From Vibrio zhugei (GTDB taxonomy: Bacteria > Pseudomonadota > Gammaproteobacteria > Enterobacterales > Vibrionaceae): DNA of 64,000 nt. The position numbers were made by a program, and so were the translations under genes. Each line of letters begins with the position of its first letter. The first letter of the stretch is position 1. Positions 1-10,539 of this stretch are shown here, in pieces. The stretch lies in the NCBI RefSeq assembly GCF_003716875.1, contig NZ_CP033078.1, positions 248,001-312,000 on the forward strand, written 5' to 3'. The notes under the pieces are model-generated. The model was given only the letters and a program-made list of their open reading frames with translations, ran no database searches and was not told the origin of the DNA.

Positions 1-1782
1 ATCTACAGCTTGACAAAATACACACGTTCAAACCAGAACACGTGTATTAACCAACGTCCTTGTGTCATGCCAAATGAATTGGTTGCACGTGGCGATGTTC
101 TAGCTGATGGTCCTTCAACCGACTTGGGTGAATTGGCGCTTGGTCAAAACATGCGTATCGCATTCATGCCTTGGAACGGTTACAACTTTGAGGATTCTAT
201 CTTAGTTTCTGAAAACGTTGTGAAAGAAGACCGCTTTACCACAATCCATATTCAAGAGTTATCTTGTGTGGCGCGTGATACTAAGCTAGGTGCAGAAGAA
301 GTCACCGCTGATATTCCGAATGTCGGTGAAGCGGCACTGTCCAAGCTAGATGAATCAGGCATTGTCTACATTGGTGCTGAAGTGAAGGGTGGTGACATCC
401 TAGTGGGTAAAGTGACGCCGAAAGGTGAAACTCAGCTCACTCCGGAAGAGAAGCTATTGCGTGCTATCTTCGGTGAAAAAGCATCGGATGTGAAAGATAC
501 ATCATTGCGTGTACCTAACTCAGTGGCTGGTACGGTTATCGATGTACAAGTCTTTACTCGCGATGGCGTAGAAAAAGACAAGCGTGCCCTTGAAATCGAA
601 CAAATGCAGCTTAAAGAAGCGAAAAAAGACCTCACTGAAGAGTTCCAAATTCTTGAAGGTGGTCTATTAGCGCGAGTTCGTACTTTGCTAATCAATAGCG
701 GTATGAGCGAAGAGAAAGTAGCCAGCATCGAACCTAAGAAATTGCTAGAGCAAACTCTTGAGAACGATGAACTGCAATCTCAGCTTGAGCAACTAGCAGA
801 ACAGTTTGATGAGCTACGTGCTGAATTTGATAAGAAATTCGAAGTTAAGCGTCGTAAGATCACTCAAGGTGATGATCTTGCTCCTGGTGTACTGAAAATC
901 GTTAAAGTTTACTTGGCTGTTAAGCGTCGCATTCAGCCTGGTGATAAGATGGCCGGTCGTCACGGTAACAAAGGTGTAATTTCTAAGATTAACCCAATCG
1001 AAGACATGCCTTACGATGAGAGCGGAACGCCTGTTGATATCGTGTTGAACCCTCTGGGTGTACCATCACGTATGAACATCGGTCAGATTCTTGAAGTTCA
1101 CTTAGGTGCGGCAGCGAAAGGCATCGGTGACAAGATCAACCGTATGGTGAAAGAGCAACAAGAACTTGCGAAGCTCCGTGACTTCTTACAAGAAGTGTAC
1201 AACCTAGGCGGAACACGTCAGGTTGTTGATATCGCAAGTTTGTCGGATGACGAAGTTCGTACATTGGTAGAAAACCTACGTGGTGGTTTACCGATTGCAA
1301 CGCCAGTCTTCGACGGTGCGTCTGAGCCAAACATCAAGCAGCTATTGAAACTGGCTGATTTGCCAGAGTCAGGTCAAATGACCTTGTTTGATGGTCGTAC
1401 TGGTGATGCCTTTGAGCGTCCTGTTACTGTCGGTTACATGTACATGCTGAAACTGAACCACTTAGTTGACGATAAGATGCACGCTCGTTCAACCGGTTCA
1501 TACAGCTTGGTGACTCAGCAACCACTTGGTGGTAAAGCTCAGTTCGGTGGCCAGCGTTTCGGTGAGATGGAAGTATGGGCACTGGAAGCATACGGTGCGG
1601 CTTACACTCTACAAGAAATGTTGACGGTGAAATCCGATGACGTGAATGGCCGTACTAAGATGTATAAAAATCTGGTTGACGGTAACCATTCTATGGAACC
1701 TGGTATGCCTGAATCGTTCAACGTATTGTTGAAAGAGATTCGCTCGCTAGGTATCAACATCGAGCTAGAAGACGAAGAGTAA
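1..1782 (+). CDS. rpoB: RNA polymerase beta subunit (3' part only)
   Basis: This is the C-terminal part, about 593 residues, of the RNA polymerase beta subunit. The reading frame is open from the first base of the window, so the gene is cut by the window edge and its true start lies upstream. Visible hallmarks are [11 protein letters not shown] near the start, the active-site segment [16 protein letters not shown], and the C-terminal clamp/switch region with [20 protein letters not shown]. Beta joins beta' (next gene) and alpha2 to form core polymerase in the cytoplasm. The rifampicin-binding region would lie upstream of the window and cannot be judged. rpoC follows 98 bases downstream on the same strand, as in the standard rpoBC operon. 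Confidence 0.98.
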   Translation: MYSLTKYTRSNQNTCINQRPCVMPNELVARGDVLADGPSTDLGELALGQNMRIAFMPWNGYNFEDSILVSENVVKEDRFTTIHIQELSCVARDTKLGAEEVTADIPNVGEAALSKLDESGIVYIGAEVKGGDILVGKVTPKGETQLTPEEKLLRAIFGEKASDVKDTSLRVPNSVAGTVIDVQVFTRDGVEKDKRALEIEQMQLKEAKKDLTEEFQILEGGLLARVRTLLINSGMSEEKVASIEPKKLLEQTLENDELQSQLEQLAEQFDELRAEFDKKFEVKRRKITQGDDLAPGVLKIVKVYLAVKRRIQPGDKMAGRHGNKGVISKINPIEDMPYDESGTPVDIVLNPLGVPSRMNIGQILEVHLGAAAKGIGDKINRMVKEQQELAKLRDFLQEVYNLGGTRQVVDIASLSDDEVRTLVENLRGGLPIATPVFDGASEPNIKQLLKLADLPESGQMTLFDGRTGDAFERPVTVGYMYMLKLNHLVDDKMHARSTGSYSLVTQQPLGGKAQFGGQRFGEMEVWALEAYGAAYTLQEMLTVKSDDVNGRTKMYKNLVDGNHSMEPGMPESFNVLLKEIRSLGINIELEDEE

Positions 1783-1785
1783 ACT

Positions 1786-1880
1786 GTTTGGTTGTCTCTT
1801 TGAGACAACCTTATTGGTTTTCGGTTGGAAGGTGCTCGCCTTAGGGTGAGCTCCTTTTTAACTCCTTACAGGAGCTGATT
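1786..1880 (+). promoter_or_regulatory. rpoB-rpoC intercistronic RNA structures
   Basis: Three inverted repeats lie in this short gap. The first (1790-1798 with 1802-1810) is a perfect 9-bp stem with a TTT loop. The second (1831-1840 with 1845-1854) has a TTAG loop, one T-T mismatch and one G-T pair, and runs into five T residues, so it resembles a weak intrinsic terminator. The third pairs AGCTCCT (1849-1855) with AGGAGCT (1870-1876), which contains the rpoC Shine-Dalgarno sequence (1871-1874). The second and third overlap and cannot form together. A regulatory role is inference; the base pairing is seen directly. Confidence 0.5.
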
Positions 1881-4800
1881 GTGAAAGACTTATTAAACTT
1901 TCTAAAAGCACAGCATAAGACTGAAGAATTTGATGCGATCAAAATCGGTCTTTCTTCACCAGACATGATTCGTTCATGGTCGTTTGGTGAAGTGAAAAAA
2001 CCTGAAACGATCAACTATCGTACGTTCAAACCTGAACGTGATGGTCTGTTCTGTGCGCGTATTTTCGGTCCAGTTAAAGACTATGAATGTCTTTGTGGAA
2101 AATATAAGCGCCTGAAACACCGCGGTGTGATCTGTGAGAAGTGTGGCGTTGAAGTTACACAGACTAAAGTTCGTCGTGAACGTATGGGTCACATTGAACT
2201 CGCGTCTCCTGTTGCTCACATCTGGTTCCTTAAATCACTACCATCTCGTATCGGTCTATTAATGGATATGCCGCTACGTGACATCGAACGTGTTCTTTAC
2301 TTCGAAATGTATGTAGTGACTGAGCCTGGCATGACTGACCTAGAAAAAGGTCAAATGCTAACAGAAGAAGAATACCTTGATCGCCTTGAAGAGTGGGGCG
2401 ATGAGTTTGCTGCGAAGATGGGTGCGGAAGCGATCAAAGATCTGCTACGTGCTATGGATTTGGCTCAAGAAGCCGAACTTATGCGTGAAGAGTTACAAAC
2501 AACGAACTCAGAAACCAAGCGTAAGAAAATCACAAAACGTCTTAAATTGGTTGAAGCCTTCATTTCTTCAGGTAATAACCCTGAATGGATGATCCTAACA
2601 GTATTGCCTGTGCTTCCGCCGGATCTTCGTCCTCTAGTACCTCTAGATGGCGGTCGTTTTGCAACGTCTGATTTGAACGATTTATATCGTCGTGTGATCA
2701 ACCGTAACAACCGTCTAAAACGTCTACTTGAGCTAGCTGCTCCAGACATCATCGTACGTAACGAAAAACGTATGCTGCAAGAGTCTGTTGATGCGCTACT
2801 AGACAACGGTCGTCGTGGTCGTGCGATTACAGGTTCTAACAAGCGTCCTTTGAAATCTCTTGCTGATATGATCAAGGGTAAACAAGGTCGTTTCCGTCAG
2901 AACTTGCTTGGTAAACGTGTAGACTATTCAGGTCGTTCAGTAATTACTGTGGGTCCTTACTTGCGTCTGCACCAGTGTGGTCTTCCTAAGAAGATGGCAC
3001 TAGAGCTATTCAAACCATTTATCTACAGCAAGCTGGAAACGCGTGGTCTAGCGACAACGATCAAAGCTGCGAAGAAAATGGTAGAGCGCGAAGAAGCGGT
3101 CGTTTGGGATATCTTGGATGAAGTTATCCGTGAACACCCAGTGATGCTAAACCGTGCACCAACACTTCACCGTCTAGGTATCCAGGCATTTGAGCCGGTA
3201 CTGATTGAAGGTAAAGCGATGCAGCTACACCCATTGGTGTGTGCGGCGTATAACGCTGACTTCGATGGTGACCAAATGGCGGTACACGTACCGTTAACGT
3301 TGGAAGCTCAGTTAGAAGCGCGTACCTTGATGATGTCGACAAACAACATTTTGTCACCTGCATCAGGCGATCCGATCATCGTACCTTCTCAGGACGTTGT
3401 ATTGGGTCTTTACTACATGACTCGCTCAAAAATTAATGACAAAGGCGAAGGTATGTACTTGGCCGGCCCAGAAGAGGCTGAAAAAGCGTACCGTACTAAG
3501 TCTGCGACGTTACATGCACGAGTCAAAGTACGTATTACTGAGACTGTGATTGATGAAGATGGCAATAGCACAACAGAAACGAAGATGGTCGATACGACTG
3601 TGGGTCGTGCGATGTTGTGGCAAATTGTACCGAAAGGTCTGCCATTTGAAATCATCAACCAAAAACTTGGTAAAAAACAGATTTCTAACTTGTTGAACGT
3701 GGCTTATCGTAAGCTTGGCCTGAAAGATACTGTTATCTTTGCAGACCAAATCATGTACACAGGTTTTGCTTATGCAGCACTTTCTGGTGTTTCTGTTGGT
3801 ATCGACGATATGGTGGTACCAGATGCGAAATACCGTGAAATCGCAGAAGCGGAAGAAGAAGTTCGCGAAATTCAAGAACAGTTCCAATCTGGTCTTGTGA
3901 CGGCGGGTGAGCGCTATAACAAAGTGATCGATATTTGGGCATCAACCAACGATCGCGTTGCGAAAGCAATGATGAGCAACCTATCGACTGAAACCGTGAT
4001 TAACCGTGACGGTGAAGAAGAAGAGCAAGAATCATTTAACAGCATCTACATGATGGCCGACTCCGGCGCACGTGGTTCTGCTGCTCAGATTCGTCAGCTT
4101 GCTGGTATGCGTGGTCTAATGGCTCGTCCAGATGGTTCCATCATCGAAACACCGATCACTGCGAACTTTAAAGAAGGTCTAAACGTACTTCAGTACTTTA
4201 TCTCAACGCACGGTGCTCGTAAGGGTCTTGCGGATACAGCATTGAAGACAGCGAACTCAGGTTACCTGACTCGTCGTCTGGTTGATGTGGCTCAGGATGT
4301 TGTGGTAACACAAACAGACTGTGGTACTCACGAAGGTGTTATCATGCGTCCTCATATCGAGGGTGGTGATGTAAAAGTTGCATTGTCTGAGCTTGTGCTA
4401 GGTCGTGTTGTTGCTGAAGATCTGTTGATTCCAGGTACTGACACTGTCTTACTACCACGTAACACGCTTCTTGATGAGAAACTGTGTGAACTGTTAGATG
4501 AAAACTCCATTGACTGGGTGAAAGTACGTTCTGTTGTAACCTGTGATGCTGACTTCGGTTGTTGTGCACAGTGTTACGGTCGTGACTTGGCTCGTGGTCA
4601 CTTGGTTAACCAAGGTGAATCTGTGGGTGTTATCGCTGCACAGTCTATCGGTGAACCGGGTACACAGCTTACCATGCGTACGTTCCACATCGGTGGTGCG
4701 GCATCAACGGCAGCAGCAGAAAACAGCATTAAAGCGAAGAACAACGGTTCTATCAAGCTTCATAACGCCAAGTACGTTATCAACAAAGATAAGAAACTGG

Positions 4801-6083
4801 TGATCACCTCACGTGCGTCTGAGTTGACAATCGTGGATGAATTTGGCCGAACTAAAGAGAAGCACAAGCTTCCTTACGGTTCTCAGCTAACCAAAGGTGA
4901 TAACGAAGCCGTTGCAATCGGTGACCTAGTGGCGAACTGGGAAGCGCATACGCTGCCAATCATCACTGAAGTAGCTGGTCGTATCCAATACGTTGATATG
5001 ATCGATGGTGTTACTGTCGCTCGTCAAACGGATGAACTGACTGGTCTATCTTCAAGTGAAGTGACTGAACCAGCTGCACGTCCATCTGCAGGTAAAGATA
5101 TGCGTCCAGCTATCAAACTTGTTGATGAGCAAGGTAAAGATGTCATGATTCCTGGTACGGATATGCCAGCTCAATACTTCTTACCGGGTAAAGCGATTGT
5201 TAACATCGAAGATGGCGCGGAAGTAAGCGTGGGTGATACATTAGCACGTATTCCTCAGAAATCTGGCGGTAACAAAGATATTACCGGTGGTCTTCCTCGC
5301 GTTGCTGACTTGTTCGAAGCTCGTAAGCCTAAAGAACCGGCAATTCTTGCTGAACATACTGGTACAGTATCCTTCGGTAAAGAAACGAAAGGGAAACGTC
5401 GTCTTGTGATCACACGCGATGGCGGTGACACTTACGAAGAGATGATTCCGAAACATCGTCAGTTGAACGTGTTCGAAGGTGAGCGTGTTGAACGTGGTGA
5501 CGTTATTGCTGATGGCCCAGAAACACCACATGACATTTTACGTCTACGTGGTATTCATGCGGTGACTCAATACATCACTAACGAAGTTCAGGAAGTTTAC
5601 CGTCTGCAAGGCGTTAAGATTAACGATAAGCACATTGAAACGATTGTTCGTCAAATGTTGCGTAAGTGTACGATCACGCATGCTGGTGACTCTGAGTTCC
5701 TAGCGGGTGAACAGGTTGAGTACTCTCAAGTTAAGATCTCTAACCGTAAACTAGAAGAAGAAGGCAAAGAGCCTGCACGTTTTGAACGTGAGCTTCTAGG
5801 TATTACTAAGGCATCTCTAGCGACTGAGTCATTCATCTCTGCGGCATCGTTCCAAGAAACGACTCGCGTACTAACAGAAGCCGCGGTTTCTGGTAAACGT
5901 GATGAGTTACGTGGTCTGAAAGAAAACGTGATTGTAGGTCGTCTAATCCCTGCAGGTACGGGTTTCGCCTACCACCAAGAACGTCAAGCACGACGTGAAG
6001 CACAGAAAGAAGGGCCATCTGTTGAACAAGCAACAGACAACCTAGCGGCTTTACTGAATGCAGGCTTCTCTTCGGATGAGTAA
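1881..6083 (+). CDS. rpoC: RNA polymerase beta' subunit
   Basis: Full-length beta' subunit of 1400 residues, close to the usual length in gammaproteobacteria. The start is GTG, with GGAG six bases upstream. The N-terminal zinc site is visible as [20 protein letters not shown]. The catalytic magnesium motif NADFDGDQM begins at residue 458, so its three aspartates fall at 460, 462 and 464 as in E. coli. The second zinc site ends in CCAQCYG, and the bridge-helix region follows with [16 protein letters not shown]. It forms core RNA polymerase with RpoB. A strong intrinsic terminator follows 11 bases after the stop codon and closes the operon. Confidence 0.99.
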   Translation: MKDLLNFLKAQHKTEEFDAIKIGLSSPDMIRSWSFGEVKKPETINYRTFKPERDGLFCARIFGPVKDYECLCGKYKRLKHRGVICEKCGVEVTQTKVRRERMGHIELASPVAHIWFLKSLPSRIGLLMDMPLRDIERVLYFEMYVVTEPGMTDLEKGQMLTEEEYLDRLEEWGDEFAAKMGAEAIKDLLRAMDLAQEAELMREELQTTNSETKRKKITKRLKLVEAFISSGNNPEWMILTVLPVLPPDLRPLVPLDGGRFATSDLNDLYRRVINRNNRLKRLLELAAPDIIVRNEKRMLQESVDALLDNGRRGRAITGSNKRPLKSLADMIKGKQGRFRQNLLGKRVDYSGRSVITVGPYLRLHQCGLPKKMALELFKPFIYSKLETRGLATTIKAAKKMVEREEAVVWDILDEVIREHPVMLNRAPTLHRLGIQAFEPVLIEGKAMQLHPLVCAAYNADFDGDQMAVHVPLTLEAQLEARTLMMSTNNILSPASGDPIIVPSQDVVLGLYYMTRSKINDKGEGMYLAGPEEAEKAYRTKSATLHARVKVRITETVIDEDGNSTTETKMVDTTVGRAMLWQIVPKGLPFEIINQKLGKKQISNLLNVAYRKLGLKDTVIFADQIMYTGFAYAALSGVSVGIDDMVVPDAKYREIAEAEEEVREIQEQFQSGLVTAGERYNKVIDIWASTNDRVAKAMMSNLSTETVINRDGEEEEQESFNSIYMMADSGARGSAAQIRQLAGMRGLMARPDGSIIETPITANFKEGLNVLQYFISTHGARKGLADTALKTANSGYLTRRLVDVAQDVVVTQTDCGTHEGVIMRPHIEGGDVKVALSELVLGRVVAEDLLIPGTDTVLLPRNTLLDEKLCELLDENSIDWVKVRSVVTCDADFGCCAQCYGRDLARGHLVNQGESVGVIAAQSIGEPGTQLTMRTFHIGGAASTAAAENSIKAKNNGSIKLHNAKYVINKDKKLVITSRASELTIVDEFGRTKEKHKLPYGSQLTKGDNEAVAIGDLVANWEAHTLPIITEVAGRIQYVDMIDGVTVARQTDELTGLSSSEVTEPAARPSAGKDMRPAIKLVDEQGKDVMIPGTDMPAQYFLPGKAIVNIEDGAEVSVGDTLARIPQKSGGNKDITGGLPRVADLFEARKPKEPAILAEHTGTVSFGKETKGKRRLVITRDGGDTYEEMIPKHRQLNVFEGERVERGDVIADGPETPHDILRLRGIHAVTQYITNEVQEVYRLQGVKINDKHIETIVRQMLRKCTITHAGDSEFLAGEQVEYSQVKISNRKLEEEGKEPARFERELLGITKASLATESFISAASFQETTRVLTEAAVSGKRDELRGLKENVIVGRLIPAGTGFAYHQERQARREAQKEGPSVEQATDNLAALLNAGFSSDE

Positions 6084-6094
6084 GAAAGCGTTAT

Positions 6095-6124
6095 AAAAAA
6101 AGGCACCTTCGGGTGCCTTTTTTG
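6095..6124 (+). terminator. intrinsic terminator of rpoBC
   Basis: An AGGCACC/GGTGCCT stem with a TTCG tetraloop is flanked by an A run and six or more T residues. It sits directly after the rpoC stop codon and ends the operon. The A/T symmetry could also stop transcription of the opposing rsd gene. Confidence 0.93.
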
Positions 6125-6176
6125 TCTCTAACGGGTGAGTGCTACCAAGAGGGTAACTCGTGTTTTACTGATGGTA

Positions 6177-6665
6177 CTAAGCACCTGGTGGATAGGCCAA
6201 GCTGTCAGCGATCAGTTGAATTAAGTAATCTTCCGTGCCGAATCGACTTTCAAGAACTTCTCCGATTTCCGAAAGATCTTTGTCCAGATCTTCTAAGTCA
6301 TCGTCATCTGAGACATCGGCGTATTGGTCGGTAAAATTCAATAACGGGTCATTACTGTCAGAGATCTGGTGATAAGTCTCATTTATTTCAGTTGTCGCCT
6401 GAAATCCGGTGGCGTGCCACTTATCCATTATCATGTCATAGATTTTAAAGTGACCTTCTGATATATAATCAACCAGATCTTGGCAAAATACTTGGAGTTC
6501 TGCGGGCGTTGGTAGCTCAGCCATAGAAGCCTTTGCAGCACTGGGTTGAAGTGTGACAAGCTTACAGTAAGCAATAATCAATTCTTGTCTCTTATCGAGC
6601 CAATGATCGATCACCTTGCTGGAACCGCCCCATTGTTCTTGTGTTTTTTTCAATTGTCTCAGCAT
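6177..6665 (-). CDS. rsd: Rsd/AlgQ-family anti-sigma-70 factor
   Basis: A 162-residue, mostly helical acidic protein matching the Rsd/AlgQ family. Recognisable segments are the N-terminal MLRQLKKTQEQWGGSS, a WLDKRQELI helix, FCQDLVDYISEGHFKIYD, and SEIGEVLESRFGTEDYLI near the C-terminus. Rsd binds region 4 of the vegetative sigma factor and reduces housekeeping transcription in stationary phase. The ATG is preceded by GAGG at good spacing. It is convergent with rpoC and divergent from nudC, an arrangement also found around rsd in E. coli. The C-terminal half carries an acidic run (DDDDLEDLDKD). Confidence 0.93.
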   Translation of the reverse strand: MLRQLKKTQEQWGGSSKVIDHWLDKRQELIIAYCKLVTLQPSAAKASMAELPTPAELQVFCQDLVDYISEGHFKIYDMIMDKWHATGFQATTEINETYHQISDSNDPLLNFTDQYADVSDDDDLEDLDKDLSEIGEVLESRFGTEDYLIQLIADSLAYPPGA

Positions 6666-6821
6666 AATTTCGCCCTCAATGGCTCATTATTACAATAATG
6701 ATTGTGCTAGCTATTGGTATTCAACCACCCCTGTTATACGAACAAGACATAAAATGGTTAACACTTATACAAATTAAGGTTGCCAGTAAACCACATTGAC
6801 TGCAAGTGACGAGGTATGCAT

Positions 6822-7598
6822 ATGTTAGAAAAAAGTGATGAACAGAACGCTTATTGGTGTATTGTTTCTGGTTCCGACCTCTGGAGTTTTGATGGTGGTA
6901 TTCCTTTTGGAACGGCCGCGGGTTTTTCTATTCCACTTGCGGACAGTATTCAGATAGGTTCATATCAAAATTCTCCGGTATTTTGGGTCAATTCGAGCGC
7001 GTTAGACTGGTCGCCTGAGTACGTTTCATTGCGTACTTTACTGATGTTGGATACAGAATTATTTCATTTGGTCAGTAAAGCGGTGCAATATGGCCATATG
7101 GTCGATAGTCAGCGTTTTTGCTCTGCATGTGGCGGAAGAACGCACTTTAATCATAGTCAGTATGCGATGCAGTGCCAAGATTGTCGTATGATGCATTATC
7201 CACGAATCAACAGCTGTATCATTGTGGCGGTACGCAATGGCGATAAGATACTGTTAGCGCAACACCCTCGTCATAAAACGGGGATGTATACCATCATCGC
7301 TGGATTTGTTGAGGTCGGTGAGACACTAGAAGGCTGTGTTGCACGCGAAATTTATGAAGAAACCGGGATAACGGTCAAGAATATTCGTTATCAGGCCAGT
7401 CAGCCTTGGGCGTTTCCGTCTAACATCATGACAGGCTTCTTAGCCGATTATGCGGCCGGTGAGATAAAACCGGATTATAGTGAGCTTAGCGATGCCAAAT
7501 GGTTTGGGGTGGATGAGTTACCGGATTTAGCGCCTGTTGGGACCATTGCCAGAACCTTGATAGAGCAAACACTCACCGCAATTCGCCAAGGCGAATAA
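6822..7598 (+). CDS. nudC: NADH pyrophosphatase / NAD-capped RNA decapping hydrolase
   Basis: A Nudix hydrolase of about 258 residues. A four-cysteine zinc ribbon (FCSACGG ... [11 protein letters not shown]) is followed by the Nudix box, seen as [11 protein letters not shown] and then REIYEETG, and the NADH-specific SQPWAFPSN motif. The family hydrolyses NADH to NMNH and AMP and removes NAD caps from RNA. I chose the second of two in-frame ATGs: GAGG at 6811-6814 is seven bases from the ATG at 6822 but only one base from the ATG at 6816. hemE follows about 100 bases downstream on the same strand. Confidence 0.96.
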   Translation: MLEKSDEQNAYWCIVSGSDLWSFDGGIPFGTAAGFSIPLADSIQIGSYQNSPVFWVNSSALDWSPEYVSLRTLLMLDTELFHLVSKAVQYGHMVDSQRFCSACGGRTHFNHSQYAMQCQDCRMMHYPRINSCIIVAVRNGDKILLAQHPRHKTGMYTIIAGFVEVGETLEGCVAREIYEETGITVKNIRYQASQPWAFPSNIMTGFLADYAAGEIKPDYSELSDAKWFGVDELPDLAPVGTIARTLIEQTLTAIRQGE

Positions 7599-7698
7599 AC
7601 GGACTGTATTGGGTGAACGATTCGTGAGACAGTCTTCACCAATAAACCATGATAGAATAATCATTTACCCCATTCGATAGAAAAAAGTGGAAGACGGA

Positions 7699-8775
7699 AT
7701 GACAGAAATAAAGAACGATCGGTATTTACGCGCACTGCTCAAACAGCCAGTCGATTGTACTCCAGTATGGATGATGCGTCAGGCTGGTCGTTATCTCCCA
7801 GAGTACCGCGAAGTTCGAGCTCAGGCCGGAGATTTTATGTCATTGTGTCGTAATGCGGAATTGGCATCAGAAGTCACTCTACAACCGTTGCGTCGTTTCC
7901 CTTTGGATGCCGCTATCTTGTTCTCTGATATCTTGACTATTCCAGATGCGATGGGACTTGGATTGCACTTTGTTGCCGGAGAAGGCCCTAAGTTTGCTTT
8001 ACCGATCCAGAATAAAGCGGATGTGTTACGTTTGGCTAACCCAGATCCGGAAGGTGAACTACAATATGTGATGAACGCGGTGCGTCAAATCCGCAAAGAT
8101 TTACAAGGTGAGGTCCCGTTGATTGGCTTCTCTGGTAGCCCTTGGACACTCGCGACCTATATGGTTGAAGGGGGCCCATCGAAAGCGTTCACCAAAATTA
8201 AAAAAATGATGTACGCTGAGCCAGCCACCTTGCATTTATTGTTGGATAAGTTAGCTGACAGTGTGATCGACTATTTGAATGCGCAGATTAAAGCGGGAGC
8301 TCAATCTGTGATGGTGTTTGATACGTGGGGAGGTGTTCTCACCCCGCAAGATTATCAAGACTTCTCATTGCAGTACATGCATAAAATTGTCGATGGTTTG
8401 ATCCGTGAAAACGACGGTCGTCGCGTGCCAGTGACCTTATTTACGAAAAATGGCGGCATGTGGCTGGAAAAAATCGTGGCAACGGGATGTGATGCGGTTG
8501 GCTTGGATTGGACGATTAATATTGCCGATGCGAAAGCTCGCGTTGGCGATAAGGTGACCTTACAGGGGAATATGGATCCCTCCATCCTCTATGCAAGTCC
8601 AGAACGTATTCGACAAGAAGTCGGTACCATTCTCGAAGATTATGGTCATGATGAAACAGGCCACGTCTTCAATTTAGGGCATGGTATTCACTTGGATGTG
8701 CCACCTGAAAATGCGGGTATCTTTGTGGATGCGGTGCATGAGTTATCCAAACCCTATTATACGTCTGGTGCATAG
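7699..8775 (+). CDS. hemE: uroporphyrinogen decarboxylase
   Basis: HemE removes the four acetate carboxyls of uroporphyrinogen III to give coproporphyrinogen III in haem synthesis. The protein has 358 residues. The N-terminal signature [16 protein letters not shown] carries the substrate-binding arginines, and the second signature [17 protein letters not shown] is intact. C-terminal GLDWT and LQGNMDP are also present. A GTG twelve bases upstream (7687) is in frame, but GGAAG at 7689-7693 places ribosome binding at the ATG at 7699, and [14 protein letters not shown] matches the usual N-terminus. It lies downstream of nudC, as in E. coli. Confidence 0.98.
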   Translation: MTEIKNDRYLRALLKQPVDCTPVWMMRQAGRYLPEYREVRAQAGDFMSLCRNAELASEVTLQPLRRFPLDAAILFSDILTIPDAMGLGLHFVAGEGPKFALPIQNKADVLRLANPDPEGELQYVMNAVRQIRKDLQGEVPLIGFSGSPWTLATYMVEGGPSKAFTKIKKMMYAEPATLHLLLDKLADSVIDYLNAQIKAGAQSVMVFDTWGGVLTPQDYQDFSLQYMHKIVDGLIRENDGRRVPVTLFTKNGGMWLEKIVATGCDAVGLDWTINIADAKARVGDKVTLQGNMDPSILYASPERIRQEVGTILEDYGHDETGHVFNLGHGIHLDVPPENAGIFVDAVHELSKPYYTSGA

Positions 8776-8783
8776 CAAGGCGT

Positions 8784-8804
8784 GGGTGCTCTTTGCGAGC
8801 ACCC
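8784..8804 (+). other. stem-loop between hemE and the TetR-type gene
   Basis: GGGTGCTC pairs perfectly with GAGCACCC across a five-base loop, just after the hemE stop. There is no T-tract behind it (GTTAGG follows), so it is not a convincing intrinsic terminator. It could stabilise the hemE mRNA 3' end or sit in the leader of the next gene. Confidence 0.5.
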
Positions 8805-8831
8805 GTTAGGGGCCTAAAGGGGAGTGAGCAC

Positions 8832-9467
8832 ATGAAAACCAAAGACAAAATCATTTTTGCTGCGTTGGAGCTGTTTAATGAAAACGGCGAGCGCAATGTG
8901 ACCACGAATCACATTGCGGCGCATCTTGAGATTAGCCTAGGAAATTTGTATTACCATTACCGGAATAAACAGGAAATTATCCGAGCCATTTTTTCGTTAT
9001 ATTCTGAAGAGCTCATTGATCGCTTTACTCCCTTACAGGGGACTCATGAAAGTCTCACCTTGTTAAAGCACTACCTTAATTCCATCTTTACGTTGATGTG
9101 GAAGTATCGCTTCTTCTATGCCAATTTGCCGGAAATTTTGCAGCGTGATGATGTCTTGCATGCGAATTACATTGCGGTACAAGATCGTTTACAAACCAAT
9201 TTAATTGGCATTGTACGCGCGTTTGTCGACATGGAACTGTTAGAGATTAGTGACGAGGCAATGCCGACGATGTCGACGACGCTGCACTTAGTCGCCTCAA
9301 CTTGGCTGGCGTATCAATCGGCCATGTCATTGCAAACTCGTATTACCGAGCAAGTCATTCACAAAGGAATGCTACAGGTGATCTCGCTGGTCAAACCGGT
9401 GGCGACACCGCTTGGGTTGGAACAACTGGAGTTATTAGAAGAAGGCGTGCAAGCCATGCATGCTTAG
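8832..9467 (+). CDS. TetR/AcrR-family transcriptional regulator
   Basis: A 211-residue protein with a TetR-type helix-turn-helix in the first 50 residues (KTKDKIIFAALELFNENGERN ... ISLGNLYYHYRNKQEI). The rest is a helical ligand-binding domain with no residues that reveal the ligand. I start at the ATG at 8832, which has GGGGAGTG just upstream and gives a normal TetR N-terminus; an upstream in-frame start would add 13 unconserved residues across the stem-loop. The flanking genes are hemE and a DHH phosphoesterase, neither an obvious target, and there is no divergent partner gene. The target is unknown. Confidence 0.88.
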   Translation: MKTKDKIIFAALELFNENGERNVTTNHIAAHLEISLGNLYYHYRNKQEIIRAIFSLYSEELIDRFTPLQGTHESLTLLKHYLNSIFTLMWKYRFFYANLPEILQRDDVLHANYIAVQDRLQTNLIGIVRAFVDMELLEISDEAMPTMSTTLHLVASTWLAYQSAMSLQTRITEQVIHKGMLQVISLVKPVATPLGLEQLELLEEGVQAMHA

Positions 9468-9558
9468 TGCCATGAGATATAACTTTTCGTACTTGGTTAT
9501 CATCGAAAAAGACTGATAGTTTTAGTTTTATCATGATTAGAAGAATGCGATTGAGCTT

Positions 9559-10539
9559 ATGCATTATGACGTATTTAATGGGGATGCAGATGGCATCATT
9601 GCGCTTTTACAACTGCGTTTAGAATACCCCTGTGACTCCTTGTATCGTACGGGAGTAAAACGAGATATTCAGTTATTAGAAGGGTTGAGTGTTGCTGAGG
9701 GCGATACTGTGACCGTACTGGATATTTCTATGGACAAAAATCATCAGCCCTTACAGGCGCTACTGGCACAAGGTGCGTCCATCTTTTATGCTGATCACCA
9801 CTTACCGGGCACTATCCCACAGCACCCTCGTTTGATCAGTCATATTCATACCGAGGCAACAATGTGTACCGCACTGATCATCGATCACTTGCTGGAACAT
9901 CGCTATCACCAATGGGCGATTGCGGCCGCTTACGGCGATAATTTGTCTCAAGTCGCGACGGAAAAAGCAAAACGGGCTCACCTTACGGAATCAACACGTT
10001 CGCAATTGGAGCAACTCGGCACGCTGATCAATTATAATAGCTATGGTCGCAGCGTCGCGGATTTGCATTATTCACCGGCAGAGCTGTTTGAACAGCTATT
10101 GGCTTACCGAACCCCCGATGCGGTGATCAGTGATCGATCCTCGCCGTTTCATCACTTACAGCAACATTATGCCAATGACATGGCTTTTGCGCTCGAGCAG
10201 ACCAGAGAGAATCATCCGGCTCTACAGGTTATTCAACTTCCCAATCAAGCGGTATCATTTCGTATTAGTGGCGCACTGGGTAACTACCTTGCCAATCAAG
10301 CGCCGACGAAAGCCACGTTGATTTTAACGCCGTTAGAGGATGCAGAGCAGAACTTTATCGTGTCGTTACGCGCGCCACTGGAGAATCGGCAAGGCGCCGG
10401 GCAGCTATGCAGTCAATTTGACACTGGCGGTGGGCGTGAAGGGGCTGGTGGCGTGAACCGCTTAGCGAAAGATCAAGTTAATGCATTGATCAGAACGGTA
10501 TCCGATTTTTATCGTTCGGATACCGTTTATAGGGGTTAG
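9559..10539 (+). CDS. DHH-family phosphoesterase-like protein
   Basis: A 326-residue protein with DHH/DHHA1 features: an N-terminal NGDADGI motif (metal-binding Asp residues), VTVLDIS, then ADHH, and a C-terminal GGGREGAGG glycine-rich motif as in DHHA1 domains. Relatives include RecJ exonuclease, nanoRNases and cyclic-dinucleotide phosphodiesterases. The spacing resembles a short stand-alone DHH protein rather than RecJ, and the substrate cannot be told from sequence. The last codons form a long inverted repeat, and the stop codon overlaps the end of the opposing envC gene by four bases. Confidence 0.82.
   Translation: MHYDVFNGDADGIIALLQLRLEYPCDSLYRTGVKRDIQLLEGLSVAEGDTVTVLDISMDKNHQPLQALLAQGASIFYADHHLPGTIPQHPRLISHIHTEATMCTALIIDHLLEHRYHQWAIAAAYGDNLSQVATEKAKRAHLTESTRSQLEQLGTLINYNSYGRSVADLHYSPAELFEQLLAYRTPDAVISDRSSPFHHLQQHYANDMAFALEQTRENHPALQVIQLPNQAVSFRISGALGNYLANQAPTKATLILTPLEDAEQNFIVSLRAPLENRQGAGQLCSQFDTGGGREGAGGVNRLAKDQVNALIRTVSDFYRSDTVYRG
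10494..10530. terminator. stem-loop inside the 3' end of the DHH gene, possible shared terminator
   Basis: AACGGTATCCGA (10494-10505) pairs perfectly with TCGGATACCGTT (10516-10527), a 12-bp stem with a ten-base loop, followed by TTAT. It is coding for the DHH protein and lies just downstream of the convergent envC stop. The T-tract is weak on both strands, so termination is a guess. Confidence 0.5.
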
